From Brucella tritici (GTDB lineage Bacteria; Pseudomonadota; Alphaproteobacteria; Rhizobiales; Rhizobiaceae), in contig NZ_WBWA01000002.1 in the NCBI RefSeq assembly GCF_008932295.1, positions 186,001-250,000 of the forward strand: a stretch of DNA of 64,000 bases, written 5' to 3'. The notes under the pieces are model-generated. The model worked only from the letters and a program-made list of their open reading frames with translations. It was not told where the DNA came from and searched no databases. Shown in pieces: positions 54,136 to 63,675 of this stretch (position 1 is the stretch's first letter; the number at the start of each line of letters is the position of its first letter). Both the position numbers and the translations under genes were made by a program.

Positions 54136-55251
54136 ATGAGCTATAACCAGAAGCAGGTCGTGGATGCGCTTCGCGCTTTCGAACGCGGCGAAATCGTTGT
54201 GGTCATGGATGATGACGGGCGCGAGAACGAAGGCGACCTGATTGTTGCCGCCGTGCATTGCACGCCGGAAAAGATGGCCTTCATCGTTCGCCACACGTCC
54301 GGTATCGTCTGCACTCCGATGACCCGCGACGAAGCCAAGCGCCTCAACCTCGCGCCGATGGTTGCCGAAAACGAATCCGCTCACACGACTGCGTTCACCG
54401 TGACGGTCGATTACCGCCATGGCACGACGACAGGCATTTCGGCAGAAGACCGCACGCTGACCGTGCGCAATCTGGCGAACCCGAATGCCGGTGCTTCGGA
54501 TTTCGTGCGTCCCGGCCATATTTTCCCGCTGGTTGCCCGCGAAGGCGGCGTCTTGATGCGCTCCGGCCATACGGAAGCCGCTGTCGACCTCTGCAAGCTC
54601 GCAAACCTGCCGCCCATCGGCGTTATCTGCGAACTGGTCAATGATGACGGTTCCGTCATGCGTGGTCCGGACGTGAAGGCTTTTGCTGAAAAGCACACGC
54701 TGCATCGGGTTACGGTCGCCGACCTCATCGCTTATCGCCAGCGCAAGGAAACGCTGGTCAAGCGCGTTGGTGATGCGCCGGTCAAGACCTGTGCAGGTGC
54801 GGCCCATGCCTACACCTACGAACTGCCGTGGGAACCCATGCAGCACGTAGCCGTCGTATTCGGCGATATTCGTGACGGCGAGGAAGTGCCGGTCCGCCTG
54901 CATCGCGAAGATGTGCTGAACGATGTCTTTGGCAAAGGCGGCAGCAATCTCGATGCCATCATGGAAAAGATGGGCAAGGAAGGCCGCGGCGTACTGGTGT
55001 ATCTGCGCGAAGGTTCAGTTGGCGTGCGTTCCGATCACCACGACACCCGCGCTCGCGATGCAATCCAGAGCGAGCATGAAAGCCATGCCGAAGCGGTTGC
55101 CCGCGAGGAGGAGTGGCGTCAGATCGGTCTCGGCGCGCAGATATTGAAGGATCTCGGCATTACGTCGATTGTGCTTTTGGCATCGCGTGAGCGTCACTAT
55201 GTCGGCCTTGAAGGCTTCGGCATCCACATCGCACGCACGGAAATCATCTGA
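54136..55251 (+). CDS. ribB: 3,4-dihydroxy-2-butanone 4-phosphate synthase with a degenerate GTP cyclohydrolase II-like domain
   Basis: Residues 1-205 form the DHBP synthase: VVMDDDGRENEGDLIVAA, RHTSGIVC, RSGHTEAAVDLCKLA. Residues 206-371 resemble GTP cyclohydrolase II but lack the zinc-ligand cysteines and CDC-type motif, so that half should be inactive as a cyclohydrolase. This matches the RibBX type, as I recall. The enzyme makes the four-carbon precursor of riboflavin. No FMN riboswitch is seen upstream; the leader is the tandem repeat array. Confidence 0.9.
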   Translation: MSYNQKQVVDALRAFERGEIVVVMDDDGRENEGDLIVAAVHCTPEKMAFIVRHTSGIVCTPMTRDEAKRLNLAPMVAENESAHTTAFTVTVDYRHGTTTGISAEDRTLTVRNLANPNAGASDFVRPGHIFPLVAREGGVLMRSGHTEAAVDLCKLANLPPIGVICELVNDDGSVMRGPDVKAFAEKHTLHRVTVADLIAYRQRKETLVKRVGDAPVKTCAGAAHAYTYELPWEPMQHVAVVFGDIRDGEEVPVRLHREDVLNDVFGKGGSNLDAIMEKMGKEGRGVLVYLREGSVGVRSDHHDTRARDAIQSEHESHAEAVAREEEWRQIGLGAQILKDLGITSIVLLASRERHYVGLEGFGIHIARTEII

Positions 55252-55318
55252 CCTCCTTCAGACAGAGCTGGCGCATGGCCAACATGGTCATGTGCTGGCG
55301 AGATGCTATAGTGAAACT

Positions 55319-56269
55319 ATGACGACACGGCTTTACTGGCATCCGATCTATCTCGAACATCTGACGCCGCCCGGCCATCCCGAGCGCCCGGATCGTATTC
55401 GGGCGTTGATGAGCGAACTGGAGGGGCCGGATTTCTATCGGCTCGACCGGATAGAGGCCCCGCGCGGCGATGAGGCGTCGGTACTGCTTGCGCATCCTGA
55501 AAAACATCTGGAAGCCATACGCGCCGGAATACCGGAGCCAGCTTCGGACGAGGAAGCGCCAGCGCCTGTGGTGAAGCTCGACGGCGACACCTATGTCAGC
55601 CCGAAAAGTCTGGATGCGGCGCTGACGGCAATTGGTGCAGCAACGGCGGCGGTTGATGATGTCTTTTCCGGTGCTGCAAACAACGTCTTCGTTGCAGCCC
55701 GCCCGCCTGGACATCATGCCGAGCGTTCCACCGCGATGGGTTTCTGCCTTTTCAACAATATTGCGATTGCTGCCCGTCATGCGCAGCAGCGTCACGGCGC
55801 GGAGCGTGTCGCTATCGTTGATTGGGATGTCCATCACGGCAACGGAACGCAGGATATTTTCAAGGACGACCCAAGCGTCCTGTTCTGTTCGACGCATCAG
55901 TTTCCCTTGTATCCCGGCACGGGTGCGAAGGATGAAACCGGCGTCGGCAACATCTTCAATGCACCGCTTTCCCCTGATACGGGAAGTCGCGAGTTCCGTG
56001 AGGCATTTAATAGTCGTGTATTGCCCGCTTTGGACAATTTCCGGCCAGATTTGATCCTTATTTCGGCGGGCTTCGATGCTCATTTTCGCGATCCGCTGGC
56101 CGAGCTCAATCTTGACGAAGCGGATTTTGACTGGGCGACAGGCAAACTCATGGAGCGGGCAGAAAGGTTCTGCGATCACCGGCTAGTGAGTGTGCTTGAA
56201 GGTGGATATGATCTAGAGGGCTTGTCGCAGTCCGCGTCTACGCATATTACGCGGCTGTTGAAAGGATGA
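55319..56269 (+). CDS. Histone-deacetylase-like amidohydrolase
   Basis: The 316-residue enzyme has the arginase/deacetylase fold with the HDAC motifs RPPGHHAERS, DWDVHHGNGTQDIF and ISAGFDAH, which hold the zinc and the catalytic histidines. In bacteria such proteins deacetylate polyamines, acetoin-derived compounds or proteins; the substrate is not clear. It starts at ATG 55319 and lies three bases before xseB, so it is probably in the same operon. Confidence 0.88.
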   Translation: MTTRLYWHPIYLEHLTPPGHPERPDRIRALMSELEGPDFYRLDRIEAPRGDEASVLLAHPEKHLEAIRAGIPEPASDEEAPAPVVKLDGDTYVSPKSLDAALTAIGAATAAVDDVFSGAANNVFVAARPPGHHAERSTAMGFCLFNNIAIAARHAQQRHGAERVAIVDWDVHHGNGTQDIFKDDPSVLFCSTHQFPLYPGTGAKDETGVGNIFNAPLSPDTGSREFREAFNSRVLPALDNFRPDLILISAGFDAHFRDPLAELNLDEADFDWATGKLMERAERFCDHRLVSVLEGGYDLEGLSQSASTHITRLLKG

Positions 56270-56272
56270 ATC

Positions 56273-56527
56273 ATGGTAACCGAACCGTCCAACGCCGACA
56301 TTGCAGTAATGAGCTTCGAGGATGCATTGAAGCAGCTTGAGAAGATCGTCGACGATCTGGAGCGGGGCGACGTACCGCTGGAAGAGTCCATTCGCATCTA
56401 TGAACGTGGCGAAGCCCTCAAGAAGCATTGCGATACGCTTCTGAAGTCTGCCGAGGACAAGGTGGAGAAGATTCGCATTGGCCGCGATGGCCAGCCGGTT
56501 GGAACCGAACCGCTTGATCCGGAATAG
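56273..56527 (+). CDS. xseB: Exodeoxyribonuclease VII small subunit
   Basis: The 84-residue protein has the family helical pattern [20 protein letters not shown] and [15 protein letters not shown]. It binds the XseA large subunit, which is not in this window. Together they trim single-stranded DNA. It starts three bases after the histone-deacetylase-like gene. Confidence 0.93.
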   Translation: MVTEPSNADIAVMSFEDALKQLEKIVDDLERGDVPLEESIRIYERGEALKKHCDTLLKSAEDKVEKIRIGRDGQPVGTEPLDPE

Positions 56528-56546
56528 ACTGGTCTAATAATTCTGC

Positions 56547-57065
56547 TCAGAACAGGGTTCTGAGCTGGGCGACATAAGGCGCGAGAATCCCGCTCAGCAT
56601 ATAGGGGCCAAGGCCCCAGGCCAGCGTCCACCCCGTAGCGCCGACGATGTTGGCTGCCAGAAAATGCAGCGGGTTCATTTTCATGGAACCCGCGACGATA
56701 CCGTTCAACTGGCGCAGCAACACGACAAAACGCGCAGTCGCCACGACGTAGATTCCCTTGCTATCGAAAAGCTTCTCGAATTGCTCCAACCGTTCCGGTG
56801 TCAGCTTAACGAGATGCCCATATCGCAGGATCAGGCGACGGCCACCGAAACGGCCGATCAGGTAGCCAGTGCAATCGCCGAGAACGGCGCCGATGAATAC
56901 GGCAATCAGCACCGCTTCGATGTTGAGCGTTCCATGCAAGGCAAGCAGCGAACTTGCGATCAGGGCGCTTTCACCGGGCAAGGGTGCGCCGAAAGATTCA
57001 AAATATACGATCACGAAAAGCGCCAGCGCGCCATAAGCGGCAATATATGGTTCCAGAAAGCTCAT
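56547..57065 (-). CDS. DedA-family membrane protein
   Basis: The 172-residue protein has the DedA motifs ESFGAPLPGESALIASS and the later FDSKGIYVVATARFVVLLRQLNG with the conserved arginine. DedA proteins act in lipid scrambling or transport of undecaprenyl phosphate and support membrane integrity. It is short for the family but looks complete. It follows the GlsB gene on the same strand, with a terminator between. Confidence 0.86.
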   Translation of the reverse strand: MSFLEPYIAAYGALALFVIVYFESFGAPLPGESALIASSLLALHGTLNIEAVLIAVFIGAVLGDCTGYLIGRFGGRRLILRYGHLVKLTPERLEQFEKLFDSKGIYVVATARFVVLLRQLNGIVAGSMKMNPLHFLAANIVGATGWTLAWGLGPYMLSGILAPYVAQLRTLF

Positions 57066-57094
57066 TGATTGGCGGGTCTTTCAGGCGACAGAAC

Positions 57095-57122
57095 TAAAAA
57101 GGCTCCGGACGAGCCGGAGCCT
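57095..57122 (-). terminator. Terminator of the GlsB gene, minus strand
   Basis: GGCTCCGG (57101-57108) and CCGGAGCC (57114-57121) form a stem, and the plus-strand A run before it (57096-57100) gives a T tract on the minus strand. It ends the GlsB transcript before the DedA gene. Confidence 0.8.
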
Positions 57123-57140
57123 GAATTACATGATTCAGTT

Positions 57141-57401
57141 TCAGCCGATAGAGCGTTTGCCGGAAATTGCGTGGTATACCCACAGCACCACGATGGCACC
57201 GATGATGGAAACGATCAGGCTGTATATGTTGAGGCCGGTGACGCCCTGTGCGCCGAAGAAGGTGAAGATGACGCCGCCGATGATGGCGCCGACAATGCCG
57301 AGAGCAATATCCAGAAAAAGGCCCTGGCCACTTTTATTGACGATCTTGCTGCCGATGAAGCCGGCAATCAAGCCTAGTATTATCCAGCTTATAACAGACA
57401 T
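57141..57401 (-). CDS. GlsB/YeaQ/YmgE-family membrane protein
   Basis: An 86-residue protein with three hydrophobic segments (SWIILGLIAGFIGSKIV, GIVGAIIGGVIFTFFGA and YSLIVSIIGAIVVLWVY), matching the family of transglycosylase-associated stress proteins. The function is not settled. It is followed by its own terminator and then DedA. It diverges from the YidB gene on the plus strand, with about 160 bases between. Confidence 0.85.
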   Translation of the reverse strand: MSVISWIILGLIAGFIGSKIVNKSGQGLFLDIALGIVGAIIGGVIFTFFGAQGVTGLNIYSLIVSIIGAIVVLWVYHAISGKRSIG

Positions 57402-57564
57402 CTAATATCTCCCGATGCGTAAATACACTTTTGCATCACGCACTTAGGAAATTTTCACACTGCTACAAAATTTGCAAGGTATAATGCTTGTCAAATTGGG
57501 AAACCCATTTAACTTTAACTTACCGAATGCACAGTTGGCATCGGATAACAGGGAGTATCGTGTG

Positions 57565-58125
57565 ATGGGAAGTTATGACGACAACTCAGGCAATTCGCCC
57601 ATTCCCGGCGGAAGCCTCGCGAAACCGGTTCTGATTGCGCTCGGCGCCCTGCTGATCGGCAAGATGCTGAAGGGCAATAGCGATGATACGGCGGCCACTC
57701 AGGCGCAGCCCGTGCCAGTGCCGGATCAGTCGCAAGCGGGTGGCGGCCTGCTCGGCGGTATCCTTGGTGGGCTTGGTGGTCTGCTCGGCGGCGCGGCTGC
57801 CGGAAGTGCCTCTGCAGCTCCGTCGGCTCCAGGTTCACTGGGCGGTGGTCTTGGCGGCCTCCTCGATCAGCTGAAACAGGCGGGCCTTGGCGACAAGGTT
57901 GATTCCTGGGTCGGCCAGGGAACCAATCACTCAATCGAGCCGGGCCAGCTTGGCGACGCAATCGGCCAGAAAACCTTGAGCGAAATTGCTCAGCATGCCG
58001 GTATCGACCAGCAGGAATTGCTGGATCAGCTATCGCAGGTTCTGCCCGGTCTCGTAGACAAGCTGACGACTAACGGTCAGGTGCCAGACGCCAGCTCGCT
58101 CTCGAAGCTGTTGCAGGGACGCTGA
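57565..58125 (+). CDS. YidB-family protein
   Basis: The 186-residue protein has a hydrophobic segment near the N-terminus (PVLIALGALLIGKM), a Gly/Leu/Ala-rich middle (GGLLGGILGGLGGLLGG), and the YidB C-terminal domain (WVGQGTNHSIEPGQLGDAIG and the final KLLQGR). Its role is unknown. I choose ATG 57565 because GGGAG lies upstream. The low-complexity glycine-rich stretch is normal for these proteins. Confidence 0.8.
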   Translation: MGSYDDNSGNSPIPGGSLAKPVLIALGALLIGKMLKGNSDDTAATQAQPVPVPDQSQAGGGLLGGILGGLGGLLGGAAAGSASAAPSAPGSLGGGLGGLLDQLKQAGLGDKVDSWVGQGTNHSIEPGQLGDAIGQKTLSEIAQHAGIDQQELLDQLSQVLPGLVDKLTTNGQVPDASSLSKLLQGR

Positions 58126-58144
58126 CCAAATTTGCATCATGATC

Positions 58145-58177
58145 AAACCGCACCGCTCGTCGGTGCGGTTTTGTTTT
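58145..58177 (+). terminator. Rho-independent terminator after the YidB gene
   Basis: The stem AAACCGCACCG (58145-58155) pairs with CGGTGCGGTTT (58161-58171) and is followed by TGTTTT. Confidence 0.88.
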
Positions 58178-58248
58178 GAGGGCACATTCGATAAAGTGAG
58201 ATCGCCGCCTACATAAGCACCATAGATCAACTGCTGGAGTTGCGTTTC

Positions 58249-59169
58249 ATGAGTTTCTTTCCGTGTCCTGATCCGGTTCTTGGTGACAAGACTTCGGTAG
58301 ACAGCATCGAAACGCTGGTCATCCCACGCACAAGCGATATTGGCGGACTGGAAGTGCGGCGAGCCTTGCCGACGGTGCGCCGCCGTCTGGTTGGGCCGTT
58401 TATCTTTTTCGATCGCATGGGACCAGCTGTGCTGCGGGATGGAGATGCGCTGGACGTACGTCCGCACCCGCATATCGGACTTTCGACCGTGACCTATCTG
58501 TTTGACGGACATATCCGCCACAGAGACAGCCTTGGCACTGAAATGGTTATCCGTCCCGGTGACGTGAATCTGATGACCGCAGGCCGCGGCATTGTGCATT
58601 CCGAGCGGTCTCCGGAAGAGGAACGCAACGGACCATTATCAATTTCCGGTATCCAGACCTGGCTCGCACTCCCCGATGCGCTGGAAGAAATCAGCCCTGA
58701 GTTTTTTCACACCAATGCGCCGGATCTGCCGGTGATGGAGGACCGTGATTTCTCCGGTCGGCTGATCATGGGTTCCATGCTTGGTGTGAAGTCTCCCGTG
58801 ATCCAGCACGCCGATACGCTTTATGCGGACATTCGCATAGAGCCGAATGGACGCTTTCCGATCCCGCCCGTGGCCGAAGAGCGCGCTATCTATACATTGC
58901 AGGGCAATGTCGGCATTGGCGGCGAAGTGTTTCCGCCGGACCGCTTGCTGGCGTTTCGTCCCGGCGACGATATTGTCGTGAAGGCCGGACCGGAAGGCGC
59001 GCATATTATGCTTTTTGGCGGTGCAACTCTTGGTTCGAAGCGCTATGTATGGTGGAACTTCGTTTCCTCTTCGCGGGAAAGGATAGAACAGGCCAAGGAA
59101 GAATGGCGCAGTGGCCGCTTCGATATCGTGCCCGGTGACGAGCAGGATTTCATACCTTTGCCTGAATGA
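58249..59169 (+). CDS. Pirin-family protein
   Basis: The 306-residue bicupin protein has the pirin metal site H73, H75, H117 and E119 (RPHPHIGL and GIVHSERSP). Bacterial pirins are reported as quercetinases or redox sensors; the role here is not known. ATG 58249 is chosen because GGAG lies upstream. It is followed by dxs after 103 bases. Confidence 0.88.
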   Translation: MSFFPCPDPVLGDKTSVDSIETLVIPRTSDIGGLEVRRALPTVRRRLVGPFIFFDRMGPAVLRDGDALDVRPHPHIGLSTVTYLFDGHIRHRDSLGTEMVIRPGDVNLMTAGRGIVHSERSPEEERNGPLSISGIQTWLALPDALEEISPEFFHTNAPDLPVMEDRDFSGRLIMGSMLGVKSPVIQHADTLYADIRIEPNGRFPIPPVAEERAIYTLQGNVGIGGEVFPPDRLLAFRPGDDIVVKAGPEGAHIMLFGGATLGSKRYVWWNFVSSSRERIEQAKEEWRSGRFDIVPGDEQDFIPLPE

Positions 59170-59272
59170 GGTGAATTGGGTTGGGCCGTAGGACACGATG
59201 TCCCGCCCTGCTTGATCCTGTCGCGTTGCTGCTATACCGACAACAATATCGAACCAGAAACAGGTTGTTTTA

Positions 59273-61189
59273 ATGTCCCGACCTTTGACCCCATTGCTTG
59301 ACAAGGCACCGATCCCGGAAGCCCTGCGCGCATTGCCGGAATCCGATCTGCCTCAGCTTGCGCAGGAGTTGCGAGCGGAGTTGATCGACGTGGTTTCGAC
59401 CACTGGCGGGCATCTGGGAGCGGGACTGGGTGTGGTGGAGCTGACAGTGGCATTGCACCATGTCTTCGACACACCGCATGATCGTATCATCTGGGACGTT
59501 GGCCATCAGGCCTATCCACACAAGATATTGACCGGACGTCGTGACCGTATCCGTACATTGCGCCAGACCGGCGGCCTTTCGGGTTTCACCAAGCGCAGCG
59601 AAAGTGAATATGATCCTTTCGGAGCCGCGCATTCGTCGACGTCGATTTCGGCGGGCTTAGGCATGGCGGTCGCGTCTGACCTTTCGGGCGAAAAACGTAA
59701 TGTGATTGCAGTCATCGGCGATGGTTCTATGTCGGCAGGCATGGCTTATGAGGCGATGAACAATGCCGGGGCGCTTGATGCTCGCCTTGTCGTCATCCTG
59801 AACGACAATGACATGTCGATTGCGCCGCCGACTGGTGCCATGAGCGCCTATCTGGCGCGTCTCGTCTCCGGCAAGACCTATCGCAGCGTCCGAGAGGCCG
59901 CAAAGCAGGTCGCCAAGAAACTGCCGAAATTCCTGCAGGACAAGGCCCGCAAATCGGAAGAATATGCGCGTGCCTTCTTCACCGGCGGCACCCTGTTCGA
60001 GGAGCTGGGCTTCTACTATGTCGGTCCTATCGACGGCCATAATCTGGATCATCTGCTGCCGATCCTGAAAAACGTACGCGATACGCAGGAAGGCCCGGTG
60101 CTCATTCATGTGGTGACGCAGAAGGGCAAGGGTTATGCGCCTGCAGAAGCTGCGGCCGATAAATATCACGGCGTCAACAAATTCGACGTCATTACGGGCA
60201 AGCAGTCGAAGCCGCCTGCAAACGCACCGAGCTACACCAAGATTTTCGGCACGAGCCTGATCGAGGAAGCCCGTCACGACGACAGAATAGTGGCGATCAC
60301 CGCCGCCATGCCATCGGGCACGGGACTTGATCTTTTTGGCGAAGTGTTTCCGCAGCGCACATTCGATGTCGGCATTGCCGAGCAACATGCGGTAACCTTC
60401 GCTGCTGGGCTGGCAAGCGAGGGCTATAAGCCGTTCTGCGCGATTTATTCCACTTTCCTGCAGCGTGGCTACGATCAGGTCGTGCATGACGTGTCGATCC
60501 AGAATCTGCCTGTGCGTTTCCCAATCGACCGTGCCGGACTGGTTGGCGCCGATGGTCCAACCCATGCAGGCTCCTTCGATACCGGCTTTCTTGCAGCTCT
60601 CCCTGGTTTCGTGGTGATGGCTGCCTCAGATGAGGCTGAGCTACGCCATATGGTGCGCACGGCTGCCGAGTATAACGAAGGTCCGATTTCTTTCCGCTAT
60701 CCGCGTGGCGACGGTGTCGGTGTTGACCTGCCGGAACGCGGGCAATTGCTTGAAATCGGCAAGGGACGCATCGTGCGTGAGGGTACAAAGGTCGCGCTCC
60801 TGTCCTTCGGGACGCGCTTGCAGGAATGTCTTGCCGCCGCTGATGAGCTGGGTGCTGCCGGTCTTTCGACCACGGTTGCCGATGCGCGTTTTGCCAAGCC
60901 GCTCGATCAGGATCTGATCCGTCGTCTGGCACGCGAACATGAAGTACTGGTGATGGTGGAAGAAGGCGCTGTTGGCGGCTTTGCTTCCCATGTTCTGCAA
61001 TTTCTTGCCACCGATGGCCTTCTTGATCGTGGCCTCAAGGTGCGGGCTTTGACATTGCCGGATAGCTATCAGGACCACGGCAAGCCGGACGCTATGTATG
61101 CCGAGGCCGGTCTTGACCGGGCAGGCATCGTGCATGCGGTGTTTGCAGCTCTTGGCCGCGAGGCGGTTGCAGCGCCATTCAGCGCCTGA
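59273..61189 (+). CDS. dxs: 1-deoxy-D-xylulose-5-phosphate synthase
   Basis: The 638-residue thiamin-diphosphate enzyme has the cofactor motif [20 protein letters not shown], the [10 protein letters not shown] segment and a C-terminal transketolase domain with [14 protein letters not shown]. It starts the MEP isoprenoid pathway, so together with ispE two steps of that pathway are in this window. The next gene, tlyA, starts three bases after its stop. Confidence 0.95.
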   Translation: MSRPLTPLLDKAPIPEALRALPESDLPQLAQELRAELIDVVSTTGGHLGAGLGVVELTVALHHVFDTPHDRIIWDVGHQAYPHKILTGRRDRIRTLRQTGGLSGFTKRSESEYDPFGAAHSSTSISAGLGMAVASDLSGEKRNVIAVIGDGSMSAGMAYEAMNNAGALDARLVVILNDNDMSIAPPTGAMSAYLARLVSGKTYRSVREAAKQVAKKLPKFLQDKARKSEEYARAFFTGGTLFEELGFYYVGPIDGHNLDHLLPILKNVRDTQEGPVLIHVVTQKGKGYAPAEAAADKYHGVNKFDVITGKQSKPPANAPSYTKIFGTSLIEEARHDDRIVAITAAMPSGTGLDLFGEVFPQRTFDVGIAEQHAVTFAAGLASEGYKPFCAIYSTFLQRGYDQVVHDVSIQNLPVRFPIDRAGLVGADGPTHAGSFDTGFLAALPGFVVMAASDEAELRHMVRTAAEYNEGPISFRYPRGDGVGVDLPERGQLLEIGKGRIVREGTKVALLSFGTRLQECLAAADELGAAGLSTTVADARFAKPLDQDLIRRLAREHEVLVMVEEGAVGGFASHVLQFLATDGLLDRGLKVRALTLPDSYQDHGKPDAMYAEAGLDRAGIVHAVFAALGREAVAAPFSA

Positions 61190-61192
61190 CCG

Positions 61193-61954
61193 ATGGGCGG
61201 GGAAACGAGCGACAAGAACCTGCGGCTCGATCAGCTGCTGGTAGAGCATGGGCTGTTTGCAACGCGCTCGCGGGCGCGTGATGCGATCCAGCGCGGCACG
61301 GTCAAGGTTGACGGCAAGCCTGTCACCAAGCCGGGCCAGACGGTTCTGCGCACTGCAAAGATCGCCGTGGATGATCCGGCAAGCTCTTATGTCTCCCGCG
61401 CTGCCTTGAAGCTTATCGCGGCGCTCGACCATTTTGACCTTGATGTGAAAGGGCAAACGGCGCTCGACATCGGTGCCTCGACAGGCGGCTTCACGCAAGT
61501 TCTGCTGGAGCGGGGCGCGAACCATGTTCTTGCCATTGATGTCGGCCACGACCAGTTGCACGAGACCCTGCGCGCCGATCCTCGCGTCACCAACAAGGAA
61601 GGGCTCAACGCCCGCGCTTTGGAACTTACCCATATGGATGGACGCGAAATCGATTGCGTGGTTTCGGATGTGAGTTTCATTTCGCTGAAACTCGCCTTGC
61701 CTCCGGCATTGGCCTTTGCGCAAAAAGGTGCTATCTGCGCGCTTCTCGTAAAACCGCAATTTGAAGCGGGCCGCGAGGCTATCGGCAAGGGCGGCATTTT
61801 GCGCGACCCGAAAGATGGCGAACGCATAGCAGAAGAACTGAGATCATGGCTGGAGACGCAAGCTGGCTGGCGCGCGCTCGGTCTTTGTCCGTCGCCCATC
61901 GAAGGCGGCGATGGCAATCGTGAATATCTCCTGGCAGGAAAGAAAGATCGATGA
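61193..61954 (+). CDS. TlyA-family rRNA methyltransferase
   Basis: The 253-residue protein has an S4 RNA-binding domain (residues ~7-60, LRLDQLLVEHGLFATRSRAR) and an FtsJ-type methyltransferase domain with TALDIGASTGGFTQVLLERG. TlyA enzymes make 2'-O-methylcytidine in rRNA, and are best known for their link to capreomycin sensitivity. It ends in a four-base overlap (ATGA) with the next gene, so the two methyltransferases are probably made together. Confidence 0.87.
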   Translation: MGGETSDKNLRLDQLLVEHGLFATRSRARDAIQRGTVKVDGKPVTKPGQTVLRTAKIAVDDPASSYVSRAALKLIAALDHFDLDVKGQTALDIGASTGGFTQVLLERGANHVLAIDVGHDQLHETLRADPRVTNKEGLNARALELTHMDGREIDCVVSDVSFISLKLALPPALAFAQKGAICALLVKPQFEAGREAIGKGGILRDPKDGERIAEELRSWLETQAGWRALGLCPSPIEGGDGNREYLLAGKKDR

Positions 61955-63192
61955 CAACGCAGACAATGGGGCAAATAACAATCCGCTCGATTGGTGCGGG
62001 CGGCGATGGCGTCGCTAACCTTCCCGATGGCCAGATTTATGTGCCTTTCACGCTGCCGGGCGAAGTGGCCAATGTTGCGCGCGACAAGAACCGCGCGTCG
62101 GTTATGGCGCTTCTCGAAACATCGCCTGAGCGTCAGGCGCCTGCCTGCCAGCATTTCGAGGATTGCGGCGGCTGCGCGCTGCAGCATTGGCAGGATGAGC
62201 CCTATCGTTTGTGGAAGCGCGAGCTGGTTGTCGCCGCGCTGAAGGGCAGGGGGATTGAGGCGGAGGTTGCGCCTCTGGTTGCTTGCCAGCCGCGAACACG
62301 CCGCCGCGCTGTTTTTGCGGCGCGTAAGACGGAGAAGGGCGTGTTGCTCGGCTTCAACCGTCACCTCAGCCATGAAATCATCGATATCGTCGAATGTGCG
62401 GTAACCGTTCCGGAAATCATTGCGCGGCTTGATGATCTGCGTGAAGTCGGAGCTTTGATTGCACCCGGTTCCAAACCGTTCAAGCTGGCAGCAACACAGA
62501 CGGAGTCCGGCCTCGATCTCGCGGCAAGCGGTTGCGGCAAGCTGAGCGATGAGCAACGGCGCGCACTGACGGCGCTTGTTATGAAGAAGGGCTTTGCGCG
62601 CCTTTCACATGAAGGCGAAATCATTGTCGAGCCGAAGAAGCCGCTCATTCATTTCGGCAAGGTGCCGGTTCCGGTTCCGCCTGGCTGTTTCTTGCAGGCA
62701 ACTGCCGATGCTGAAGAAGCGATGGTGCAGCTCGTGCTGGATCATGTCGGCAAGGCCAAGCGTGTCGCGGACCTGTTCTGCGGTGTCGGCACATTTGCGC
62801 TGCGGATTGCAGAAAAGAGCGCGGTTCATGCCGTTGAAAATGACGCGCTGGCCCTTGCAGCTCTTGATCGTGGCGTGCGCCATGTGCAGGGATTGAAACC
62901 TGTTTCAGTTGAACGTCGCGACCTGTTCCGCCGTCCGCTAATGCCGAAAGAATTACTGCCCTATAACGCCGCGGTTTTCGATCCTCCGCGTGCAGGTGCG
63001 GAAGAACAGGCGCTTGAACTGGCAAAGTCCAAGGTGGAGAAGGTTGTTGCGGTCTCGTGCAATCCGGTGACGCTTGCTCGCGACTTGGCCATTCTAGTAA
63101 AGGGCGGCTATCGCGTTACACGTGTCACGCCGATTGACCAGTTCCTCTGGTCGCCACATGTCGAAGCCGTGGCGACGCTGGTGAAGAGATAA
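61951..63192 (+). CDS. Class I rRNA (uracil-5-)-methyltransferase, RlmD/RumA-like
   Basis: The 413-residue protein has a TRAM-like N-terminus, an iron-sulfur cluster motif CQHFEDCGGCALQH, and a C-terminal methyltransferase with VADLFCGVGTFALR and the catalytic cysteine in VSCNPVTLARD. It should make 5-methyluridine in 23S rRNA; which position cannot be told from sequence. It is translationally coupled to tlyA and followed by a strong terminator. Confidence 0.86.
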   Translation: MTTQTMGQITIRSIGAGGDGVANLPDGQIYVPFTLPGEVANVARDKNRASVMALLETSPERQAPACQHFEDCGGCALQHWQDEPYRLWKRELVVAALKGRGIEAEVAPLVACQPRTRRRAVFAARKTEKGVLLGFNRHLSHEIIDIVECAVTVPEIIARLDDLREVGALIAPGSKPFKLAATQTESGLDLAASGCGKLSDEQRRALTALVMKKGFARLSHEGEIIVEPKKPLIHFGKVPVPVPPGCFLQATADAEEAMVQLVLDHVGKAKRVADLFCGVGTFALRIAEKSAVHAVENDALALAALDRGVRHVQGLKPVSVERRDLFRRPLMPKELLPYNAAVFDPPRAGAEEQALELAKSKVEKVVAVSCNPVTLARDLAILVKGGYRVTRVTPIDQFLWSPHVEAVATLVKR

Positions 63193-63200
63193 AGTTGGAT

Positions 63201-63234
63201 AAAAGCCGGGCTCAATCGCCCGGCTTTTTTATTT
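63201..63234 (+). terminator. Rho-independent terminator after the RlmD-like gene
   Basis: AAAAGCCGGG (63201-63210) pairs with CCCGGCTTTT and is followed by a long T tract. It closes the dxs-tlyA-RlmD transcript. Confidence 0.92.
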
Positions 63235-63246
63235 CTATCGGCAATG

Positions 63247-63675
63247 TCAGTTTGCCAGCCCGTCGAAATTCGTCAGAATAGTGGTCCAGCCCCTGATGTG
63301 GCCGTCTCGCGCTTCAGGGCTGCGGAATTTGACCTGTTTCAGCGTAATATCGGTGGTATTCGGGTCCACTTCCTTCAGGTCTATCGTCACCACGCTGTCG
63401 TCCAGCGAATGAGGCGAATTCCACGTAAATGCCAAGCGCGAATGCGGATCGATTTCGAGATAAGTGCCCGAATGCGGCACGTCGCGGTCGACCATATGCA
63501 TGACGATGGAAAAGCGACCGCCTTTTACCGCATCCGTGCTGACATCGGACGGCCCGGTGCTGTCGCTTGATGCGCGCATGAATTTCGCCAGCGTCATTGG
63601 CGAGAGCCATGCGTTGAAAACCTTCTCCCGTGGAGCGGCGATTCTGCGATTGACTGTCAGTTCAAGCTCACTCAT
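63247..63675 (-). CDS. SRPBCC (AHSA1-like) protein, second pair
   Basis: The 142-residue protein is a typical AHSA1-like domain: RRIAAPREKVFNAWLSP at the start, GGRFSIVMHMVDRDVPHSGTY in the middle, and VKFRSPEARDGHIRGWTTIL near the end. The ATG at 63675 overlaps the end of the ArsR gene by eight bases. It is a different subtype from the pair at 3.4-4.1 kb, by eye. The ligand is unknown. Confidence 0.82.
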   Translation of the reverse strand: MSELELTVNRRIAAPREKVFNAWLSPMTLAKFMRASSDSTGPSDVSTDAVKGGRFSIVMHMVDRDVPHSGTYLEIDPHSRLAFTWNSPHSLDDSVVTIDLKEVDPNTTDITLKQVKFRSPEARDGHIRGWTTILTNFDGLAN

